Below, piece after piece: positions 59,411-64,000 of a stretch of 64,000 nt of DNA (position 1 is the first letter of the stretch; each line of letters opens with the position of its first letter). This DNA is from Halorussus salinus (GTDB lineage Archaea; Halobacteriota; Halobacteria; Halobacteriales; Haladaptataceae), in the NCBI RefSeq assembly GCF_004765815.2, contig NZ_ML974127.1:784927-848926 (forward strand), in the 5' to 3' direction. The position numbers were made by a program, and so were the translations under genes. A model generated the notes under the pieces. The model was not told the DNA's origin and ran no database searches. It worked only from the letters and a program-made list of their open reading frames with translations.

Positions 59411-61879
59411 ATGGCGACGAACCGACGCGACCTGTTGAAAGCGGGAAGCGCACTGCTCGCAGGCGTCTCGCTGGCTGGCTGTGGGGGACGGCTCGAAGAA
59501 GGTACTAGCACGACGACCTCTCGGGTGACCGTGACGACCGACGCCGAGGAGACGACCACGACCGGCGGTGACCCGCCGAGTGCCGCCGAACTCGCGGTCG
59601 CGGCCGAGTGGAACGTCTACCGGGCGATGGCCCACGACGCGCTCGCGCTCGGTCTCGCCGGAGAGTTCGACGCCGCGGCCACCGTCGCGGGCGACACCTT
59701 CGAGAAGTTCGAGAAAGCCTCCGGCGAGTGGGGTGCCCACGAAGCCCTCGAATCGACCGGCAAGGAGTACTACGAGGAGTTCGAGGAAGCCCTCGGCCAA
59801 CTCCGGGAGCGCGCCGGGGGCGAGAACGTCGAGGAGATGCGCGTCGAGACGGGTCTCGTCTCCGAACACCTCTCGGCGGCCCAGACGGCGCGGGCGGGAA
59901 CGGCGAACGCCCACGCGCTGGACCTGCTGGCGCTCGGGTCGCGGGCCTCGACCGCCGCCGCGCTCGCGGGTGCCGAGAAGTTCGACGCGGCCGCGACGGT
60001 GGCCGGTGACGCCTACGCGGCCTTCGAGGAGGCCGACGCCCACGCTGCGCTCGAAGAGGCCGACGGGGAGAGCTACGACGCCTTCGAGACGGCGCTCGAA
60101 GACGCGCAGAAAGCGGCGAAGAACGGAAGGCCGAAGCGAGTCCGCGAGCAGGCCAGCGCCGCGCTCGACGCCGCGGCGACCGGAGCCTACGCCGTGGCCG
60201 ACGGCGAGGAGGCGGCCGGTGCGGGCTACATCGCGGCGATGCAGGCCCGCGGCTACGACGCCGGGGCGCTCTCGTCGCTTGGCGGTCCCTCGACGGACTT
60301 CGCCCACGCCGCCGCCCTGAACGTCTACCGGGCGCGAGCCTACGACGCGGCGTGGCTGACCGCCCGCGGGCGGTCCGACCGCGCGAAGGCGGTCGCGCAG
60401 GACACCTTCGCGCACTTCGAGGGCGCGAAGTCCCACGAAGCACTCGAGGAGGCCGACGGCGAGGCCTACAAGGGCTTCGAGGCCGGGCTGAAGGACCTCG
60501 CCAGCGCGGCCGGGAACGGCGACGCGGAGGCCGCCCGGAAGGCCGCCGATGCCGTCGAAAGGCACCTCCGCGCGGGCATCTCGGCGCTCGCCACCCCGAC
60601 CGAGGCCGCGATGCTACAGGCCGCCTTCTTCCGCGCGCGGTTCGGCGACGCCCGCGAACTGTACGCGCTCGGCGACGGCGCGGCCGCCGCGAGCGTCGCG
60701 CAGGGTCTCTTCGAGCGGTTCGAGAAGGACCACCTCGGTTTCCACGAGGCGCTGGAGAGCGCGAGCGAAGACCTCTACGAGGGCTTCGAACACGAACACC
60801 TTCAGAAAGGGTTGATTCCGGCCTTCGAGAGCGGGAACGACGAGGAGGTCGAAACCCACTTCGCTGGCGTGAACGACGCGCTGTTCGAGTTCGAGACGAA
60901 GGTTGGTTCGACCGCGCGGGTCAGCGCGGCCGAGAGCGGACTGATGAGCGCCCGCGTGTTCGACGCCGCGGCGCTCTCGGCGCTCGGGCGGTCGAGTCGC
61001 GCCCGGTCGGTCGTCCAGTCGGCCTTCCAGCACTTCGAGGAGGGCGCGGGCGGCTTCCACGAAGCACTCGAAGGGGCCGACCGCGAGCTGTACGAGTCCT
61101 TCGAGAGCAGACTGAACGCGGTCGGCGGTGCGGCCAGCGGGTCGGGCGACGCCTACGCGAGAGCCAAGGAGTTCGACGCCGACGCGGTGGCCGGAATCTA
61201 CGCGGTCGTCGCAAACGCGGGCGGGGACTTCGGCGGCGCGGCCGCGAGCGTCGCGCGGGACGCCTTCGCCGGGTTCGAGGAGGCGAGAGTTCACGAGATG
61301 CTGGAGGAGGCCGACCGGGAGACCTACGAGAGCTTCGAGAGCAAGCTGAACGAACTCGTCGGCGCGCTGGACGACGGAACCGGCGTCTCGGGCGCGCTCG
61401 GAGCGTTCGCCCGCGCGTCGGTCCGCGCGGAGTTCGCCGTGGCCGGAGCGCCCGAGAAGGCCCCGGTCGGCGAGGGCGGCGGGGAGTCCGGGGGCGAGTC
61501 CGAGAAGCAACTCGAAGGCGGTCCGAACGTCGTGACGGGCGTGCCTGACGACGCCGACCACGTGGTGGACATGACGGCCGTCGCGTTCGAGCCAGCCGAA
61601 CTGACCGTGAAGAAGGGCGACACGGTGGCCTTCGAACACGTCGGCGGCGAACCCCACTCCGTCACGGCCGACGACGAGAAGATACCCGACGGCGCGGACT
61701 ACTGGGCGTCCGGCGGCTTCGACTCCCAAGAGAAGGCCGTGAAGGGCTGGGAGAGTGGGAGAGGCGCGGTCCAGTCCGGCCAGTCGTACGTCCACACCTT
61801 CGAGACGAAGGGGACTCACGAGTACTACTGCATCCCCCACGAGGCCGCGGGGATGGTCGGCACAATCGTCGTAGAGTAG
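59411..61879 (+). CDS. Lipoprotein with six helical repeats and C-terminal blue-copper domain (DUF5059-like)
   Basis: 822 residues. Tat lipoprotein signal NRRDLLKAGSALLAGVSLAGC with lipobox Cys24, then a Thr-rich linker. About 60-700 consists of six repeats, each with a core like DTFAHFEGAKSHEALEEADG and YKGFEAGL (HEALE core, conserved Glu/His/Tyr). The last 110 residues are a halocyanin-like cupredoxin with copper ligands His in GEPHSVTAD, Cys and His in YYCIPHEAAG and Met in AAGMVG. Predicted to sit outside the membrane and bind copper or transfer electrons. Two DtxR-type boxes upstream suggest metal-responsive expression. Confidence 0.85.
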   Translation: MATNRRDLLKAGSALLAGVSLAGCGGRLEEGTSTTTSRVTVTTDAEETTTTGGDPPSAAELAVAAEWNVYRAMAHDALALGLAGEFDAAATVAGDTFEKFEKASGEWGAHEALESTGKEYYEEFEEALGQLRERAGGENVEEMRVETGLVSEHLSAAQTARAGTANAHALDLLALGSRASTAAALAGAEKFDAAATVAGDAYAAFEEADAHAALEEADGESYDAFETALEDAQKAAKNGRPKRVREQASAALDAAATGAYAVADGEEAAGAGYIAAMQARGYDAGALSSLGGPSTDFAHAAALNVYRARAYDAAWLTARGRSDRAKAVAQDTFAHFEGAKSHEALEEADGEAYKGFEAGLKDLASAAGNGDAEAARKAADAVERHLRAGISALATPTEAAMLQAAFFRARFGDARELYALGDGAAAASVAQGLFERFEKDHLGFHEALESASEDLYEGFEHEHLQKGLIPAFESGNDEEVETHFAGVNDALFEFETKVGSTARVSAAESGLMSARVFDAAALSALGRSSRARSVVQSAFQHFEEGAGGFHEALEGADRELYESFESRLNAVGGAASGSGDAYARAKEFDADAVAGIYAVVANAGGDFGGAAASVARDAFAGFEEARVHEMLEEADRETYESFESKLNELVGALDDGTGVSGALGAFARASVRAEFAVAGAPEKAPVGEGGGESGGESEKQLEGGPNVVTGVPDDADHVVDMTAVAFEPAELTVKKGDTVAFEHVGGEPHSVTADDEKIPDGADYWASGGFDSQEKAVKGWESGRGAVQSGQSYVHTFETKGTHEYYCIPHEAAGMVGTIVVE

Positions 61880-61942
61880 CACGCAGAACGGGACTCGCAG
61901 AACAGACCCCACAGAACGGAACTCGCGGCATGGAACTGCGGG

Positions 61943-63133
61943 CTACACGTCGCCGTTGAGCGCGGCGAACACGTCGTCGGCGAGTTCGGCTTGGGACCAC
62001 ATCGCGGCCTCCCCGCCGTTGGCGTAGACCGCGCCGTCTACCGGGACCTGTCCGCCGCCCATGCGAGCGTGGCCGCCCGCGCTCGCGCCGGGAACGTCGT
62101 CGGCGACGGTTTCGAGCGCCTTCCCCATGTGGACCCGGTCGTCGCGCGACCGGCCGGAGACGTGGACCGTCTCGTCGCGCCGCCCGTAGACGACCACCGC
62201 GGTCACGCCCTCCAACTGGAGGAGTTCGTCGGCGGCCTGCGGGATGGCATCGACGTTGTTCACTCGGCCCACGTCGCTGACCGCGAACGACCCGCGAACG
62301 TCGCGCTGGGAGATGGCGCGGGACTTGACTTCCAGCACCTCGGCGCTGACCTGCGGGTTGGCGATGCGGTCCAGCAGGTCCTCGTCCACTCCCTCGTAGA
62401 GGTACGCCGCGGCCTCGAACTCCGCGCCGGTACAGCCGTTGGTGAGGTGCTTGGTGTCGCTCTGGACGCCGTAGAGCAGGCCCGTCGAGATTTCCGGGGG
62501 AACCGTCATGCCGTCCACGTCGCCGGGGTCGTCGTCGGGAGCGACCGGCGTCCCGCCCACGTCTTCGAGGTATTCGGCGACGATTGTCGCGCAGGCCCCG
62601 TAGTCGGTGCGCTGGTCGGTGAACCGCTCGCCGGTCCCGTTTCCGGGGTGGTGGTCAACGACCGCGTAGGGTTCGAGTCGCTCGGCCTCCTCGAAGCCCC
62701 GCGGCGTGTTGTGGTCCACCAAGACGACCTCCTCGCAGGCCAGTTCCCGCACGTGGTCTATCTGCTCGAAGTCGAGGTCGAGGACGGTCCGGAACGCGCG
62801 GTTCTGCTGGTGGCGAATCTGGCCTGCGAACTGGAGACTCGCGTCGGTGCCGACCTCGCTGGCCAAGTGCGCGACCCCGATGGCGCAGGCCATCGCGTCC
62901 GGGTCCGGATTGGGGTGCATCAGGATTGCAACCTCGTCGCGCTTGGCCAGCGCGCGCTTGAGCTTGGCACCCATCGGCCGCCGAATCCAGCGGACGACCA
63001 GCCACAGCGACGCGACCAACGCTATCGCTCCGAGCGCGGCGGCCCCCGCGAGTTCGGGCGAACTCAGGCCGTACGTCTCGGCGGCCCGTACGACTTCCCG
63101 AACCCGGAGTTCCGGGACGACCGGCAGTTGCAT
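61943..63133 (-). CDS. DHH family phosphoesterase
   Basis: 396 residues. An N-terminal membrane helix (GAAALGAIALVASLWLVVRW) precedes the DHH domain: HPNPDPDAMACAIG, VVLVDHNTPRGFEE, VVDHHPGNGTGERF, and the DHHA1 part with SAGGHARMGGGQVPV. Members hydrolyse c-di-AMP, nanoRNA or polyphosphate; the substrate is unknown here. ATG at 63133 is chosen; an in-frame TTG five codons upstream is possible. Confidence 0.9.
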   Translation of the reverse strand: MQLPVVPELRVREVVRAAETYGLSSPELAGAAALGAIALVASLWLVVRWIRRPMGAKLKRALAKRDEVAILMHPNPDPDAMACAIGVAHLASEVGTDASLQFAGQIRHQQNRAFRTVLDLDFEQIDHVRELACEEVVLVDHNTPRGFEEAERLEPYAVVDHHPGNGTGERFTDQRTDYGACATIVAEYLEDVGGTPVAPDDDPGDVDGMTVPPEISTGLLYGVQSDTKHLTNGCTGAEFEAAAYLYEGVDEDLLDRIANPQVSAEVLEVKSRAISQRDVRGSFAVSDVGRVNNVDAIPQAADELLQLEGVTAVVVYGRRDETVHVSGRSRDDRVHMGKALETVADDVPGASAGGHARMGGGQVPVDGAVYANGGEAAMWSQAELADDVFAALNGDV

Positions 63134-63194
63134 GGCTCGCACTGACAACCCCGACGAACAAGAAATTTTCCCGAGATGTAGAAATTTGAGAGGT

Positions 63195-64000
63195 CTACAC
63201 CGATTGGTTCCGGTACGCGTCGATTTCGGCCCGGTAACCCTCCCGATAGGTCGGGTAGCTGAACTCGTAGCCGAGGTCCCGCAACTTCGCGTTGTCGCAT
63301 CGCTTGCTGGTCAGAATCCGGCGCTCGACGCGCTCGGAGAGGTCGTCGTCGGCCAGTCGCTCGTCGGTGGTCTGCTTTGGCGGGGCGGGTTCGCCGCACT
63401 CGTCGGCGAGCCAGTCGGCCAACTCCCACTTCGAGACCGGTTCGTCGTCCACGACCAGCACGACTTCGCCGCGGGCGCGGTCCTCATCCAAGAGGAACCG
63501 GACCGCGCCCGCGGCGTCGTCGCGGTGAATCATGTTCAGATACCCCTCCGTGACCGGTCCCTCCAGATACCGCTCCAGTCGGGTCCGGCCCGGCCCGTAG
63601 ATTCCGGCGAGGCGCGCGACGGTGCCGTCGATGCCGCGGTCCGCGCTCGCTTCGAGGGCCACGCGCTCGGCCTCGGCCAACACTTCGGTCTTGTCGGTCT
63701 GGGGGTCCAGCGGAGTCTCCTCGTCCACCCAGTCGCCGCCGTGGTCGCCGTAGACGCCCGTGCTGGACGTGTAGACCAGTCGTTCCGGCGGGTCGTCTCG
63801 CTCGCCGAACTCTTCGATAGCGGTGTGTAACCCCTCCACGTACACCTCGCGGGCGGCCGCCGCGTCGCGCCCGCCGGAACTCGCCGCGAAGACGAGGGCG
63901 TCGGCGTCGGGCACCGCGGCCAGCGAATCGGCGTCGGTCACGTCGGCCTGCACCGCCTCGAAGCCCGCGTCTTCGATTTCGGCGAGGCCCTCCTCGGAGC
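63195..64000 (-). CDS. NAD(P)-binding SDR/epimerase family protein (5' end outside window)
   Basis: The frame is open to the window end, so the N-terminal Rossmann motif is missing. Visible: DADALVFAASSGGRD, VYTSSTGVYGDHGGDWVDEE (catalytic Ser plus YGD), RLAGIYGPGRTRLER and MIHRDDAAGAVRFLLDEDRA. The family is that of extended SDRs of the YeeZ kind. The missing part should be about 30-40 residues. Confidence 0.85.
   Translation of the reverse strand, partial: SEEGLAEIEDAGFEAVQADVTDADSLAAVPDADALVFAASSGGRDAAAAREVYVEGLHTAIEEFGERDDPPERLVYTSSTGVYGDHGGDWVDEETPLDPQTDKTEVLAEAERVALEASADRGIDGTVARLAGIYGPGRTRLERYLEGPVTEGYLNMIHRDDAAGAVRFLLDEDRARGEVVLVVDDEPVSKWELADWLADECGEPAPPKQTTDERLADDDLSERVERRILTSKRCDNAKLRDLGYEFSYPTYREGYRAEIDAYRNQSV

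Overview
The window is chromosomal DNA from a halophilic archaeon of class Halobacteria. Supporting signs are very high GC, strongly acidic predicted proteins, twin-arginine (Tat) secretion signals, archaeal TATA boxes about 22-30 bases before leaderless start codons, and archaea-only genes (archaeosortase A, aIF2 alpha, Nop10, L44e/S27e, archaeal NAC, transcription factor S, DUF5789/DUF5788-type small proteins). The genus cannot be fixed from sequence alone. A Halorussus-like haloarchaeon is a guess.

Layout. 1-8 kb: the 3' part of archaeosortase A, diphthine synthase, a glutamine-rich protein, a Trm5-type tRNA methyltransferase, tRNA-Thr(CGU) with an att-like scar, an M55 aminopeptidase, a saccharopine-reductase-like enzyme and phytoene synthase. 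8-12 kb: purine synthesis, a PurN-PurH fusion divergent from purB. 13.4-19.7 kb: a tight lysine/diaminopimelate operon transcribed leftward, dapA-dapB-dapD-lysA-dapF-dapE. 20-22.4 kb: an accessory three-gene cassette whose lead protein looks like an ADP-ribosyltransferase. 22.6-31.9 kb: tandem metallophosphoesterases, a NYN protein, PUA, NAC-TrmI, a formyltransferase-like protein, transcription factor S and a flavin oxidoreductase. 32-35.8 kb: PIN, regulator, membrane and J-domain proteins, with a GC-poor patch. 35.8-38.1 kb: the conserved translation operon L44e-S27e-aIF2alpha-Nop10-PAC2. 38.5-48.7 kb: zinc-ribbon proteins, a Tat-exported hydrolase, a sugar/epimerase-type dehydrogenase, an MFS carrier, Mut7-C and PolX. 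48.7-49.5 kb: an AT-rich frameshifted secreted gene. 49.6-64 kb: rhomboid protease, endonuclease V, an SDR, a PIN/RHH toxin-antitoxin pair, Get3, a 25-bp minisatellite, a GT81-like glycosyltransferase, a second MFS carrier, an aldo/keto reductase, a six-repeat lipoprotein with a blue-copper domain behind two DtxR-type palindromes, a DHH phosphoesterase and a partial SDR.

Most genes are housekeeping. The parts most worth attention are the ADP-ribosyltransferase-like cassette (20261-22435), the repeat/cupredoxin surface protein with its tandem metal-regulator-like boxes (59354-61879), the perfectly uniform 11-copy minisatellite with G-tract-rich bottom strand (54551-54825), the tRNA-Thr scar (3554-3700), and two GC-poor accessory patches (33504-34405 and 48659-49560). 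No integrase, transposase, CRISPR array or rRNA gene was seen. All functional names rest on reading motifs by eye; no database search was run.
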